A DNA stretch of 64,000 bases from positions 35,281,152 through 35,345,151 of the forward strand of contig NC_087066.1 of assembly GCF_963678635.1 (NCBI RefSeq), in the 5' to 3' direction. The position numbers and the translations under genes are program-made. This DNA is from Symsagittifera roscoffensis (lineage: Eukaryota; Xenacoelomorpha; Acoela; Convolutidae). Below the pieces are notes generated by a model. It ran no database searches and was not told the DNA's origin. It saw nothing but the letters and a program-made list of their open reading frames with translations. Positions 33,415-44,492 of the stretch are shown here, in pieces; position 1 is the first letter of the stretch, and each line of letters starts with the position of its first letter.

Positions 33415-34025
33415 GGCAGAGAAAGATCTGAGGAGAAAAGAAAGATTAAACCGATGCATATTGAACCAGGATTGTCTCCAAGTATTGTTGATATAGTTGT
33501 AGCCATGACCAAGAACGCCTAGGTGCTCAAGCAATTGAATCTAACGAATTATATGTATCAGTAGATAAAATTACACACAAGGCAGCCCTTCAATTACCTG
33601 GCGATCAATCAGTGTTTATTATTCAAAGATCTGATTAGAGTCTTTTTTTTTGGTTGTGATTCAGAACAAAATCAAACAGGATTTATGATGAGTGGAAAAG
33701 GACCGCATTATCCTCAGTGTTTTTACGACATTAATATGAATACATTCTTTGACATTATAAAGTGATATCAAAAAATATAACATTTTCGATGAACAAAAAC
33801 TCCTTTTTTGCGTTGCATTCTATTCAACGCCAATTTAAAAAATGGAGTTGTAATTTTTACAGGACAGTACAAAAATGATCTGATCTTTACAATTTTACAG
33901 GTTAAAAAACTGTTAAAAACCCATTTTACCTGGTATCAACATAGAAAGGCGAAATTTTTTTTTTATTGCGCAAGATTTACACGAGTTGTTCTCTTGTTCC
34001 GCAAGATTTCGAATAATCATTTTTG
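33415..34025 (+). pseudogene. Polinton minor capsid (penton-like) remnant, copy 1
   Basis: Fragments in several frames read as one protein of about 200 residues: IKPMHIEPGLSPSIVDIVVA near 33447, TGFMMSGKGPHYPQ near 33680, then the 33808-34020 part ending in TRVVLLFRKISNNHF. The size and the order (between integrase and the small basic protein) fit the single jelly-roll minor capsid protein of Polintons. Multiple frameshifts and a stop are present. Function is inferred from family resemblance recalled by eye. Confidence 0.5.
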
Positions 34026-34237
34026 TTTTAAACTTCCCAAGAAATGTGAAACTGCAATCCTTTGGGATAACTGCAGTTCCCTTTTTTTTAAAATATATAG
34101 TCCCAGCTGCAAAAAAATTGGAGCAGATTTGTTTGAAAACGCCGCTTCAGAAATTGGCCAAGCTATTAGTGGACGTAAAAAACTCAAAACAAGCAAAAGA
34201 TGTGGGAACAAAAACAATTGGAGAGGTGGAAAAATAA
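33986..34237 (+). pseudogene. Small PY/pVI-like Polinton protein remnant, copy 1
   Basis: The frame contains a hydrophobic-basic segment VPFFLKYIVPAAKKLEQICL and, in the neighbouring frame, GADLFENAASEIGQAISGRK. The two are pieces of one short basic protein split by a frameshift near 34090-34100. Polintons carry such a small basic protein next to the capsid genes, with an amphipathic helix of adenovirus pVI type. The assignment rests mainly on position and composition. Confidence 0.4.
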
Positions 34238-34329
34238 ATCCAAGCTTAGAACTAGTAGAATTGGATCCATTTCTCGAAAAAGAAGATAAAAAACCAGTCG
34301 TTCTTGCAAAGACTTTTTGACAACAAAAA

Positions 34330-35533
34330 TTAGTATAAACCAAAGTAGTCATTGTTGGTACGGAGCTTTTACAAATTTTTCGTCGGAGATTTTTGATAAA
34401 GTTCCAAATTTGGAAACAATTAAGTCCTCTTACACACAAGAATTATTCCCTAGTACTTCTCTAGATGAAAACAGAAATGAATTTGAACTTGAAACGGATC
34501 GTAATCTCTAGTTGGATATGCGCGATACCCATCTTCGCTCAAGGCTTCAATTAAACACGGGAAGTTTTTTTATGCTTTCGACACAAGTTTTCTTAACAAC
34601 ACAATGGTTTTTATCCTCATAAGACACAAATATCGAACGAATTCAGCTCGTCGACAGTGAAAATTAAAGGAATACTTGCTGGTAATGGATACAGTTTTGA
34701 AGAATTTCCTGATGCATTCGATATGCAATGCGTTCACTGATAGAGCAAACTCCTTAGGAACGGTTATAACTTTTTCACTCTTTGGGAGACTCGCCATTGA
34801 TTTGCTTACTTGTGAAAAATTGTTGCTACCGAATACTAAAGATCGAAGAAAACTAATTCGAGCTGGACCTAAATTTTTAAGGCTCTCAGATAATCCAAAT
34901 TCTAGTCTGAAAACTGTTGATTGTTCGCTGTTACTAGAAGAATTTTAGTAGCTGAAACTAATCATCAGTACTTGCAATTGAATCTGGCAAGAGAACCTGC
35001 TCAATACAATTACTTGAAGCTATAGCAATACATTTTATCATTCCAACTTGTCAAAACCATTTCAATCAAGAAATTATATTCAATGACGCTACAATAAGAA
35101 AAATTGCTGTTAGAATGAATACAATTTCAGCTGTTACGGGATCTTCCTATGATAACCCTTTCAAATATCAACAATTTCATTTGAGAGATTTTAAATTTAT
35201 TCGGGGTGGAAGAGCAATTGTTTCATTAGATACAACTTCTCTCTGTCGCCCTTGTGTTACAACAAAGAAGGCAATGCAGTTTAACGAAGATTTCCCAGCT
35301 TTTCCTAAGGCAGACTTTCAAAGTTGTTTTTTCTTAATTTTGTCTTGACTTCACTTCAGGATGCAACTGAACAGTTGCATTATCCAGAACTTAGCGGAGA
35401 AAGATTGAGATTAGAAATGTTTTCCCAGTTTCCCTTAGAGCAAATAACCAAAGTGATATTTTTGGGAGAAAATCTATTACATGTTCAAATTGACAAATTC
35501 AGAACAGTCGCTAAAATTGCTCAATTTTTTTGA
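34330..35533 (+). pseudogene. Polinton major capsid-like remnant, copy 1
   Basis: About 400 residues in at least four frame segments. These are SSEIFDKVPNLETIKSSYTQ with NEFELETDRNL near 34380-34510; GILAGNGYSFEEFPDAFDMQ near 34670; a block at 34780-34948; and 35115-35533 containing NPFKYQQFHLRDFKFIRGG and DATEQLHYPELSGERLRLEM. The conserved order is that of the Polinton capsid protein. A stop splits the block near 34948 in this copy only (TAG where copy 2 has TAT). It cannot form a capsid now. Confidence 0.55.
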
Positions 35534-35825
35534 GTTTTCTGGTTCCGATGAAAAAATTGTCATTGTCATTGTACGATCTATTTGTTTCTCTTAAGACCTA
35601 ATTCTCCGAAAAATTAGAAAATTAATGCCGTTCAATATAAAACCTGAGACATTTCTTCAATTAGACTGGAAAACATTTTGTCTAATTCATAAGTCTTGTG
35701 TAGGGACTTTGTTGATTCAATGCCTTTTTGCGTGTAAATCATTATTTTTATTTTTTAACCGAAAATGCATTATCAAGCTACCAATTTCTTTGTTTTTAGG
35801 TGTAAATCAACAAACAAATGCAAAG

Positions 35826-36193
35826 ATGGATAATTTTTTACTTCTGCAAAATATTGAAAGAGATCCTGAGCTCAGGTTTAAGTCCTTGGGACCGTACGCC
35901 TCTGATAAAATACTTCAACTAACAAATACTCTTTTGTAATGATCAACTCAGCTCCAAGGAATGATAGAGGTGAACACTGGATCATGATTGCTTGACTGGA
36001 CAAAACTTACTACTTTGCTGGTTCTTTGGGACAAAAAAGAACAATTTACTCCTTTTTTACAAAAAAGTTTCGGCAAATGATTCCCAGAAAACTACAGAAA
36101 ACTGATAACTATATTGGAATTTACGCAATGGATTCCGCATTTCTTCAGCATTTCCGCAATCTAAGCAATTTATTCAGCATTTCTCCTTTTTAA
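35826..36193 (+). pseudogene. Adenain-like cysteine protease remnant, copy 1
   Basis: Polinton PRO, a C5-type maturation protease. The N-terminal part MDNFLLLQNIERDP lies in the frame ending at 35939. After a frameshift, the frame 35939-36193 reads RNDRGEHWIMIA, with the catalytic His in EHW, then a TGA stop, then TYYFAGSLGQKRT where the family has Asp-Ser after Ala (here Gly). The segment TDNYIGIYAMDS follows, with no Cys where the nucleophile is expected. Stop, frameshift and loss of two catalytic residues make it inactive. It is the last gene before the right terminal repeat. Confidence 0.7.
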
Positions 36194-36299
36194 GTTCTAC
36201 CAAAGAAACTTGAATGATTTTCATGATGTGCTTACTTGGAATTTAATAAGCAATTTTTTGTAAATGTTTTTGCTTTTTATTAGTAATGTAAATTATGGC

Positions 36300-36862
36300 A
36301 GTATACGATGCAGTGAAGTTTATATTTTCTTTGTAATTTAATTTTTTTCTCAAGAAACTTGCACCTTCGAATTTTCAGTAGCTTTCAGCATAGTTTCATA
36401 GAGACAAAGCACTGTTTTGAAAAGAATGATCATCTAATAAAAGAGTTTTTAGGTCACATTATACCAAATTTTAATTGACCAGATTACCAGATTTTTGAAA
36501 AATTTTTAATTTTTTTGATAGAAAAAATCTATGATTTTCAAACTCTCACTATTGACTTATCATCAACCAAAAACCATGATATCTTTATTCCACAAGCTAC
36601 ACGTAATTAACTCTTGATATTTACCAATTAGATATTGCGCGCCCAAATTTCTGCGAACAAAGTAGACATTTCCACACAAAATGCAAAAAAAAATACCGTT
36701 TTTCTTAGCATTCTCTTACCATCGTAAACCATGAAACCGTACCAATTCTATTCCCTATCCTATTACATTGGGAAAACTATTCTCTATCTTAATACATGGC
36801 TTGCAGACTTGATGCTCTATCTCTTATCTTAAAACATAAGGGTATGCATGGACCCCCTCCTT
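36300..36862 (-). repeat. Polinton right terminal inverted repeat, copy 1
   Basis: The complement reads like the left repeats: ATAGAGCATCAAGTCTGCAA, ATGTATTAAGATAGAGAATA, then the GGTAAG-rich segment and AAATTAAATTACAAAG. It immediately follows the protease remnant. Confidence 0.8.
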
Positions 36863-36869
36863 TCAGCTC

Positions 36870-37429
36870 ACTGTTCCACTACTATTCACCTGAAGATTTA
36901 AAAAAAAAATTTCCTACGGATGGTACCTTAAATTTGAATCAAACAAAACTTGAAATTAACAATCAAAATATTCCAACATATTAACTCAAAAACGCTCTCA
37001 ATTAGGAGATGAAGGACTATAGTATGGTTAAAACGTCTTATAGTATGGTTAACTTTGCAATCGCTTTAAATGTTTTTGAGTAAATAACACAAACGTCTTT
37101 GGTAGTTGGCTTTTTCCACCACTCAAAACTTTTGCAGAGATTTTTGTGCAACTCTTAGTTCTGACGCTTAAACAAACTTTAAAAAGCTCTGTAGGCTTTG
37201 GCAGTTCTGATTTGACTGGACCACAATTGTCTCAAAGTAAAAACTTGCCTAACCTTATCAAAATTTGACTCTCCAACTCCTTCATTTTCTAATCATAACA
37301 TCTCTAGTTCAAAATACAGAGCAGATAAATTCAGATAGAAAAGTTGCTTATAAAATTGGTTTTCCAAATGTACTCGTTTTATTAGAATTTTTATAGCGTA
37401 ACTAATTTTCTCGCTTTATCTGAAAATCT
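36870..37429. other. Flank outside the Polinton, no gene seen
   Basis: AT-rich sequence with two TATAGTATGGTTAA words 21 bases apart near 37019-37055. I see no coding or RNA feature. It is duplicated at 42730-43289. Confidence 0.5.
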
Positions 37430-38080
37430 TGAAAATTTGATTTTTTTTTACGTTAGTAAAGTTCAAAAAACAATTTCAATAAAGAATTAACTTTTTAGGT
37501 TTTTTGGATGCGTTATCCTAAACACATTTTTCTTTTTCAGTTATCATTAAAGATGTTTTTCTCCGCTTAAAAAATTCAAAAGTCCAAAAGTCCAAAAAAG
37601 TCCTAAGTTGGGTTTTTTGGTTCTAAGATAGCAGATAGAAAACATATTTCGTCATGAGTAATCAGTTTTTCTCTTTGTTAGTTACTATTTTTTACCTTCT
37701 TCTTTTTCACCTAAGTATCCGAAGCTCCAATCAAGTCTCAAAAAATTGCAATCTATAGAAGAAACAAAAGGACCGCTACCTCCACCGAACTAAATTCATA
37801 CAAGCGCGCTGGGGTTTTACTCTTCTGATTATCTTACCAAATCTTGCCGTCCCAGCCGTAGGCGAGTGATGCTTCGCTGACGTATCTAGACGCAAGAAGG
37901 AGTGAGCAGGTAGAATTACATTTTAACAACACCACAGGTTGTACCGTACCTACCTATCACTTTTTCGTTTTTTTTTAACTCTCAGATTTAAACTAAACCC
38001 TTTGCTTCATTGCCCAGCCAATCTCCCAACTTTCTACGTAAGAGCTTCTCCGTTGCCTTCGCTGTCTGTGTTTCAGGTGG

Positions 38081-38276
38081 GTGCCCCAATTCCAGGCAAA
38101 AGGCATCCCTGACTTTTCATGGAAGTTTGTAATTGGCACATCAAGGACAAATTATTTTAAACCAGCTCTTGTAAAATCTACAGTTCCTTCTTACCGCGGG
38201 GCCACACTCCAAGATCTGCATGAAACCGTATTACAATGCAGACCAAAGCGCCTTAAAACAGTTACCATTATCGCCT
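38081..38276 (+). pseudogene. SGNH/GDSL hydrolase N-terminal fragment, copy 1
   Basis: The frame reads FSWKFVIGTSRTNYFKPALV and then SYRGATLQDLHETVLQCRPK and VTIIA. The same sequence at 45121-45310 leads into a downstream DGIHFS block, so it is the start of an SGNH hydrolase-like domain from a retroelement ORF. It breaks off at 38276 into GC-rich unrelated sequence. Truncated and non-functional. Confidence 0.6.
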
Positions 38277-38540
38277 TGATGAATGATGGACGGAAGTGGC
38301 CCCACGGTGTCGGGACTGTACCGGATATTGGGCATGAACTGGCTATTGGTGAAGCAAGAGCAGTTCAGCTCCGCTACCGCGCTCATGTTTGTGGATCTCG
38401 ATGAGTTGCCTCAGGACAATACCTTGGGACTCCTAAAAACACGATCCCTGACGGATGTCCGTCGGAGGGCCATGGAGTTGTTACCACCTCTACGGAGGGG
38501 CCAGTTCACCACGGAGAACGGGCCTAATAATTTCATCTAA
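38277..38540 (+). CDS. GC-rich ORF segment of unknown origin, copy 1
   Basis: An 85-codon frame (38283-38540) encodes GMNWLLVKQEQFSSATALMF, DLDELPQDNTLGLLKTRSL and DVRRRAMELLPPLRR. Its base composition is clearly more GC-rich than the surroundings, with balanced third positions, as in a typical host exon. The second copy, 44143-44403, has one G fewer near 44358 and shifts frame. No family recognised. It may be a captured exon of a host gene or a fragment of another element. No splice sites or promoter can be assigned. Confidence 0.4.
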
Positions 38541-38633
38541 ATAACACCACAAATTCTACGTAAGAGCTTCTCCGTTGCCTTCGCTGTCTGTGTTTCAGGT
38601 GGGTGCCCCAATTCCACGCAAAAGGCATCCCTG

Positions 38634-39269
38634 AAAATTTGATTTTTTTACGTTAGTAAAATTCAAAAAACAATATCAATAAAGAATTAACTTTTTAGGT
38701 TTTTTCGGTGCGTTATCCTAAACACATTTTTCTTTTTCAGTTATCATTCAAGATGTTTTTCTCCGCTTAAAAAATTCAAAAGTCCAAAAACCCAAAAAGT
38801 CCTAAGTTGGGTTTTTTGGGTCTAAGATAGCAGATAGAAAACATATTTTATCATGAGTTATCAGTTTTTAGTCTTTGTTAGTTACTATTTTTACCTTCTT
38901 CTTTTTCACCTAAATATCCGAAGCTCCAATCAAGTCTGAAAAAATTGCAATCTATAGAAGAAACAAGAGGACCGAATTAAATTCATAAAAGCGCGCTGGG
39001 CTTTCCTCTTCTGATTATTTTACCAAATCTTGCCGTCCCAGCCGTAGGCGAGTGATGCTTCGCTGACGTATCTAGACGCAAGAAGGATACAGCAGGTAGA
39101 ATTACATTTCAACAAAACCACAGGTTGTACCGTACCTACTTATCACTTTTTCGTTTTTTTAACTCTCAGATTTAAACTAAACCCTTTGCTTCATTTCCCA
39201 ATCATTCTCGCGACTTTCTACGTAAGAGCTTCTCCGTTGCCTTCGCTGTGTGTGTTTCATGTGGGTGCC
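38634..39269. repeat. Partial 1.2-kb repeat unit without SGNH fragment
   Basis: Matches 37430-38080 with scattered differences and stops at GTGGGTGCCC, where the 5.86-kb unit ends. Confidence 0.85.
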
Positions 39270-39285
39270 CGTAGTTTCACGTAGA

Positions 39286-39886
39286 TGGCAGAGAAAGATC
39301 TGAGGAGAAAAGAAAGATTAAACCGATGCATATTGAACCAGGATTGTCTCCAAGTATTGTTGATATAGTTGTAGCCATGACCAAGAACGCCTAGGTGCTC
39401 AAGCAATTGAATCTAACGAATTAAATGTATCAGTAGATAAAATTACACACAAGGCAGCCCTTCAATTACCTGGCGATCAATCAGTGTTTATTATTCAAAG
39501 ATCTGATTAGAGTCTTTTTTTTGGTTGTGATTCAGAACAAAATCAAACAGGATTTATGATGAGTGGAAAAGGACCGCATTATCCTCAGTGTTTTTACGAC
39601 ATTAATATGAATACATTCTTTGACATTATAAAGTGATATTAAAAAATATAACATTTTCGATGAACAAAAACTCCTTTTTTGCGTTGCATTCTATTCAACG
39701 CCAATTTAAAAAATGGAGTTATAGTTTTTACAGGACAGTACAAAAATGATCTGATCTTACAGGTTAAAAAACTGTTAAAAACCCATTTTACCTGGTATCA
39801 ACATAGAAAGGCGAAATTTTTTTTTTATTGCGCAAGATTTACACGAGTTGTTCTCTTGTTCCGCAAGATTTCGAATAATCATTTTT
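39286..39886 (+). pseudogene. Polinton minor capsid-like remnant, copy 2
   Basis: Copy of 33415-34025. The loss near 39759 removes a short run (CAATTTTA region) and alters the frame in the second half. All older lesions are shared. Confidence 0.5.
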
Positions 39887-40098
39887 GTTTTAAACTTCCC
39901 AAGAAATGTGAAACTGCAATCCTTTGGGATAACTGCAGTTCCCTTTTTTTTAAATATATAGTCCCAGCTGCAAAAAAATTGGAGCAGATTTGTTTGAAAA
40001 CGCCGCTTCAGAAATTGGCCAAGCTATTAGTGGACGTAAAAAACTCAAAACAAGCAAATGATGTGGGAACAAAAACAATTGGAGAGGTGGAAAAATAA
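39861..40098 (+). pseudogene. Small PY/pVI-like remnant, copy 2
   Basis: In this copy the frame 39679-40098 runs from the minor capsid tail straight into IVPAAKKLEQICLKTPLQKL, because one A is missing from the run near 39952. The apparent fusion is therefore a frameshift artefact, not a real joined protein. Confidence 0.4.
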
Positions 40099-40190
40099 AT
40101 CCAAGCTTAGAACTAGTAGAATTGGATCCATTTCTCGAAAAAGAAGATAAAAAACCAGTCGTTCTTGCAAAGACTTTTTGACAACAAAAA

Positions 40191-41394
40191 TTAGTATAAA
40201 CCAAAGTAGTCATTGTTGGTACGGAGCTTTTACAAATTCTTCGTCGGAGATTTTTGATAAAGTTCCAAATTTGGAAACAATTAAGTCCTCTTACACACAA
40301 GAATTATTCCCTAGTACTTCTCTAGATGAAAACAGAAATGAATTTGAACTTGAAACGGATCGTAATCTCTAGTTGGATATGCGCGATACCCATCTTCGCT
40401 CAAGGCTTCAATTAAACACGGGAAGTTTTTTGATGCTTTCGACACAAGTTTTCTTAACAACACAATGGTTTTTATCCTCATAAGACACAAATATCGAACG
40501 AATTCAGCTCGTCGACAGTGAAAATTAAAGGAATACTTGCTGGTAATGGATACAGTTTTGAAGAATTTCCTGATGCATTCGATATGCAATGCGTTCACTG
40601 ATAGAGCAAACTCCTTAGGAACGGTTATAACTTTTTCACTCTTTGGGAGACTCGCCATTGATTTGCTTACTTGTGAAAAATTGTTGCTACCAAATACTAA
40701 AGATCGAAGAAAACTAATTCGAGCTGGACCTAAATTTTTAAGGCTCTCAGATAATCCAAATTCTAGTCTGAAAACTGTTGATTGTTCGCTGTTACTAGAA
40801 GAATTTTATAAGCTGAAACTAATCATCAGTACTTGCAATTGAATCTGGCAAGAGAACCTGCTCAATACAATTACTTGAAGCTATAGCAATACATTTTATC
40901 ATTCCAACTTGTCAAAACCATTTCAATCAAGAAATTATATTCAATGACGCTACAATAAGAAAAATTGCTGTTAGAATGAATACAATTTCAGCTGTTACGG
41001 GATCTTCCTATGATAACCCTTTCAAATATCAACAATTTCATTTGAGAGATTTTAAATTTATTCGGGGTGGAAGAGCAATTGTTTCATTAGATACAACTTC
41101 TCTCTGTCGCCCTTGTGTTACAACAAAGAAGGCAATGCAGTTTAACGAAGATTTCCCAGCTTTTCCTAAGGCAGACTTTCAAAGTTGTTTTTTCTTAATT
41201 TTGTCTTGACTTCACTTCAGGATGCAACTGAACAGTTGCATTATCCAGAACTTAGCGGAGAAAGATTGAGATTAGAAATGTTTTCCCAGTTTCCCTTAGA
41301 GCAAATAACCAAAGTGATATTTTTGGGAGAAAATCTATTACATGTTCAAATTGACAAATTCAGAACAGTCGCTAAAATTGCTCAATTTTTTTGA
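40191..41394 (+). pseudogene. Polinton major capsid-like remnant, copy 2
   Basis: Collinear with copy 1 and broken at the same frameshifts. Here the stop near 34948 is not present (TAT), so the middle segment runs on to 40842. This shows that copy 1 gained that stop after duplication. Confidence 0.55.
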
Positions 41395-41685
41395 GTTTTC
41401 TGGTTCCGATGAAAAAATTGTCATTGTCATTGTACGATCTATTTGTTTCTCTTAAGACCTAATTCTCCGAAAAATTAGAAAATTAATGCCGTTCAATATA
41501 AAACCTGAGACATTTCTTCAATTAGACTGGAAAACATTTTGTCTAATTCATAAGTCTTGTGTAGGGACTTTGTTGATTCAATGCCTTTTTGCGTGTAAAT
41601 CATTATTTTTTTTTTTAACCGAAAATGCATTATCAAGCTACCAATTTCTTTGTTTTTAGGTGTAAATCAACAAACAAATGCAAAG

Positions 41686-42053
41686 ATGGATAATTTTTTA
41701 CTTCTGCAAACTATTGAAAGAGATCCTGAGCTCAGGTTTAAGTCCTTGGGACCGTACGCCTCTGATAAAATACTTCAACTAACAAATACTCTTTTGTAAT
41801 GATCAACTCAGCTCCAAGGAATGATAGAGGTGAACACTGGATCATGATTGCTTGACTGGACAAAACTTACTACTTTGCTGGTTCTTTGGGACAAAAAAGA
41901 ACAATTTACTCCTTTTTTACAAAAAAGTTTCGGCAAATGATTCCCAGAAAACTACAGAAAACTGATAACTATATTGGAATTTACGCAATGGATTCCGCAT
42001 TTCTTCAGCATTTCCGCAATCTAAGCAATTTATTCAGCATTTCTCCTTTTTAA
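41686..42053 (+). pseudogene. Adenain-like protease remnant, copy 2
   Basis: Has the same TGA stop, the same lost catalytic positions and the same frameshift as copy 1. Its N-terminal leader frame is additionally broken by a T-run change near 41608. Confidence 0.7.
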
Positions 42054-42159
42054 GTTCTACCAAAGAAACTTGAATGATTTTCATGATGTGCTTACTTGGA
42101 ATTTAATAAGCAATTTTTTGTAAATGTTTTTGCTTTTTATTAGTAATGTAAATTATGGC

Positions 42160-42722
42160 AGTATACGATGCAGTGAAGTTTATATTTTCTTTGTAATTTA
42201 ATTTTTTTCTCAAGAAACTTGCACCTTCGAATTTTCAGTAGCTTTCAGCATAGTTTCATAGAGACAAAGCACTGTTTTGAAAAGAATGATCATCTAATAA
42301 AAGAGTTTTTAGGTCACATTATACCAAATTTTAATTGACCAGATAACCAGATTTTTGAAAAATTTTTAATTTTTTTGATAGAAAAAATCTATGATTTTCA
42401 AACTCTCACTATTGACTTATCATCAACCAAAAACCATGATATCTTTATTCCACAAGCTACACGTAATTAACTCTTGATATTTACCAATTAGATATTGCGC
42501 GCCCAAATTTCTGCGAACAAAGTAGACATTTCCACACAAAATGCAAAAAAAAATACCGTTTTTCTTAGCATTCTCTTACCATCGTAAACCATGAAACCGT
42601 ACCAATTCTATTCACTATCCTATTACATTGGGAAAACTATTCTCTATCTTAATACATGGCTTGCAGACTTGATGCTCTATCTCTTATCTTAAAACATAAG
42701 GGTATGCATGGACCCCCTCCTT
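42160..42722 (-). repeat. Polinton right terminal repeat, copy 2
   Basis: Identical or nearly so to 36300-36862. No left terminus accompanies it, confirming that it came from segmental duplication and not from transposition. Confidence 0.8.
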
Positions 42723-43289
42723 TCAGCTCACTGTTCCACTACTATTCACCTGAAGATTTAAAAAAAAAATTTCCTACGGATGGTACCTTAAATTTGAATC
42801 AAACAAAACTTGAAATTAACAATCAAAATATTCCAACATATTAACTCAAAAACGCTCTCAATTAGGAGATGAAGGACTATAGTATGGTTAAAACGTCTTA
42901 TAGTATGGTTAACTTTGCAATCGCTTTAAATGTTTTTGAGTAAATAACACAAACGTCTTTGGTAGTTGGCTTTTTCCACCACTCAAAACTTTTGCAGAGA
43001 TTTTTGTGCAACTCTTAGTTCTGACGCTTAAACAAACTTTAAAAAGCTCTGTAGGCTTTGGCAGTTCTGATTTGACTGGACCACAATTGTCTCAAAATAA
43101 AAACTTGCCTAACCTTATCAAAATTTGACTCTCCAACTCCTTCATTTTCTAATCATAACATCTCTAGTTCAAAATACAGAGCAGATAAATTCAGATAGAA
43201 AAGTTGCTTATAAAATTGGTTTTCCAAATGTACTCGTTTTATTAGAATTTTTATAGCGTAACTAATTTTCTCGCTTTATCTGAAAATCT

Positions 43290-44492
43290 TGAAAATTTGA
43301 TTTTTTTTTACGTTAGTAAAGTTCAAAAAACAATTTCAATAAAGAATTAACTTTTTAGGTTTTTTGGATGCGTTATCCTAAACACATTTTTCTTTTTCAG
43401 TTATCATTAAAGATGTTTTTCTCCGCTTAAAAAATTCAAAAGTCCAAAAGTCCAAAAAAGTCCTAAGTTGGGTTTTTTGGTTCTAAGATGGCAGATAGAA
43501 AACATATTTTGTCATGAGTAATCAGTTTTTCTCTTTGTTAGTTACTATTTTTTACCTTCTTCTTTTTCACCTAAGTATCCGAAGCTCCAATCAAGTCTCA
43601 AAAAATTGCAATCTATAGAAGAAACAAAAGGACCGCTACCTCCACCGAACTAAATTCATACAAGCGCGCTGGGGTTTTACTCTTCTGATTATCTTACCAA
43701 ATCTTGCCGTCCCAGCCGTAGGCGAGTGATGCTTCGCTGACGTATCTAGACGCAAGAAGGAGTGAGCAGGTAGAATTACATTTTAACAACACCACAGGTT
43801 GTACCGTACCTACCTATCACTTTTTCGTTTTTTTTTAACTCTCAGATTTAAACTAAACCCTTTGCTTCATTGCCCAGCCAATCTCCCAACTTTCTACGTA
43901 AGAGCTTCTCCGTTGCCTTCGCTGTCTGTGTTTCAGGTGGGTGCCCCAATTCCAGGCAAAAGGCATCCCTGACTTTTCATGGAAGTTTGTAATTGGCACA
44001 TCAAGGACAAATTATTTTAAACCAGCTCTTGTAAAATCTACAGTTCCTTCTTACCGCGGGGCCACACTCCAAGATCTGCATGAAACCGTATTACAATGCA
44101 GACCAAAGCGCCTTAAAACAGTTACCATTATCGCCTTGATGAATGATGGACGGAAGTGGCCCCACGGTGTCGGGACTGTACCGGATATCGGGCATGAACT
44201 GGCTATTGGTGAAGCAAGAGCAGTTCAGCTCCGCTACCGCGCTCATGTTTGTGGATCTCGATGAGTTGCCTCAGGACAATACCTTGGGACTCCTAAAAAC
44301 ACGATCCCTGACGGATGTCCGTCGGAGGGCCATGGAGTTGTTACCACCTCTACGGAGGGCCAGTTCACCACGGAGAACGGGCCTAATAATTTCATCTAAA
44401 TAACACCACAAATTCTACGTAAGAGCTTCTCCGTTGCCTTCGCTGTCTGTGTTTCAGGTGGGTGCCCCAATTCAACGCAAAAGGCATCCCTG
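43290..44492. repeat. 1.2-kb repeat unit with SGNH fragment, copy in unit 2
   Basis: Counterpart of 37430-38633, holding the SGNH fragment (43941-44136) and the frameshifted GC-rich segment (44137-44400). Confidence 0.85.

Larger units (their letters stand above)
21156..36862. mobile_element. Complete-length, decayed Polinton/Maverick element
   Basis: Inverted terminal repeats of about 560 bp (21156-21720 and 36300-36862) enclose 15.7 kb, within the 15-20 kb known for Polintons. PolB is on the minus strand at the left. ATPase, integrase, minor capsid-like, PY/pVI-like, major capsid-like and adenain-like protease remnants lie on the plus strand at the right, so the expected gene set is represented. 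All genes carry stops, frameshifts or lost active-site residues. The middle (25817-31265) has no recognised Polinton gene and contains later duplications. Exact termini and target duplication are uncertain. Confidence 0.8.
37430..38633. repeat. 1.2-kb repeat unit with SGNH fragment
   Basis: Begins at GAAAATTTGATTTTTTT and ends before the same words at 38634. It contains two copies of the marker TACGTAAGAGCTTCTCCGTT (about 38036 and 38558), so it arose by tandem duplication. The marker occurs six times in the window (also about 39219, 43896, 44418, 45080). Confidence 0.85.
33409..39269. repeat. 5.86-kb tandem repeat unit 1 (Polinton right end plus flank)
   Basis: Starts within CGTAGATGGCAGAG after the integrase and runs through the capsid-side genes, right terminal repeat and 2.4 kb of flank to GTGGGTGCCC. 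It is repeated at 39280-45129. The junction at 39270-39279 has about nine extra bases (GTAGTTTCA). Confidence 0.9.

Noticed and set aside
34017-34439. Minus-strand 140-residue ORF
   Set aside because: Antisense shadow of the PY-like and capsid-like remnants.
37019-37055. Two TATAGTATGGTTAA words as a regulatory repeat
   Set aside because: Only two copies, in low-complexity DNA, with no gene nearby.
39679-40098. A single 139-residue gene joining minor capsid and PY-like sequences
   Set aside because: Copy 1 shows the two parts in different frames; one missing A near 39952 creates the apparent fusion.
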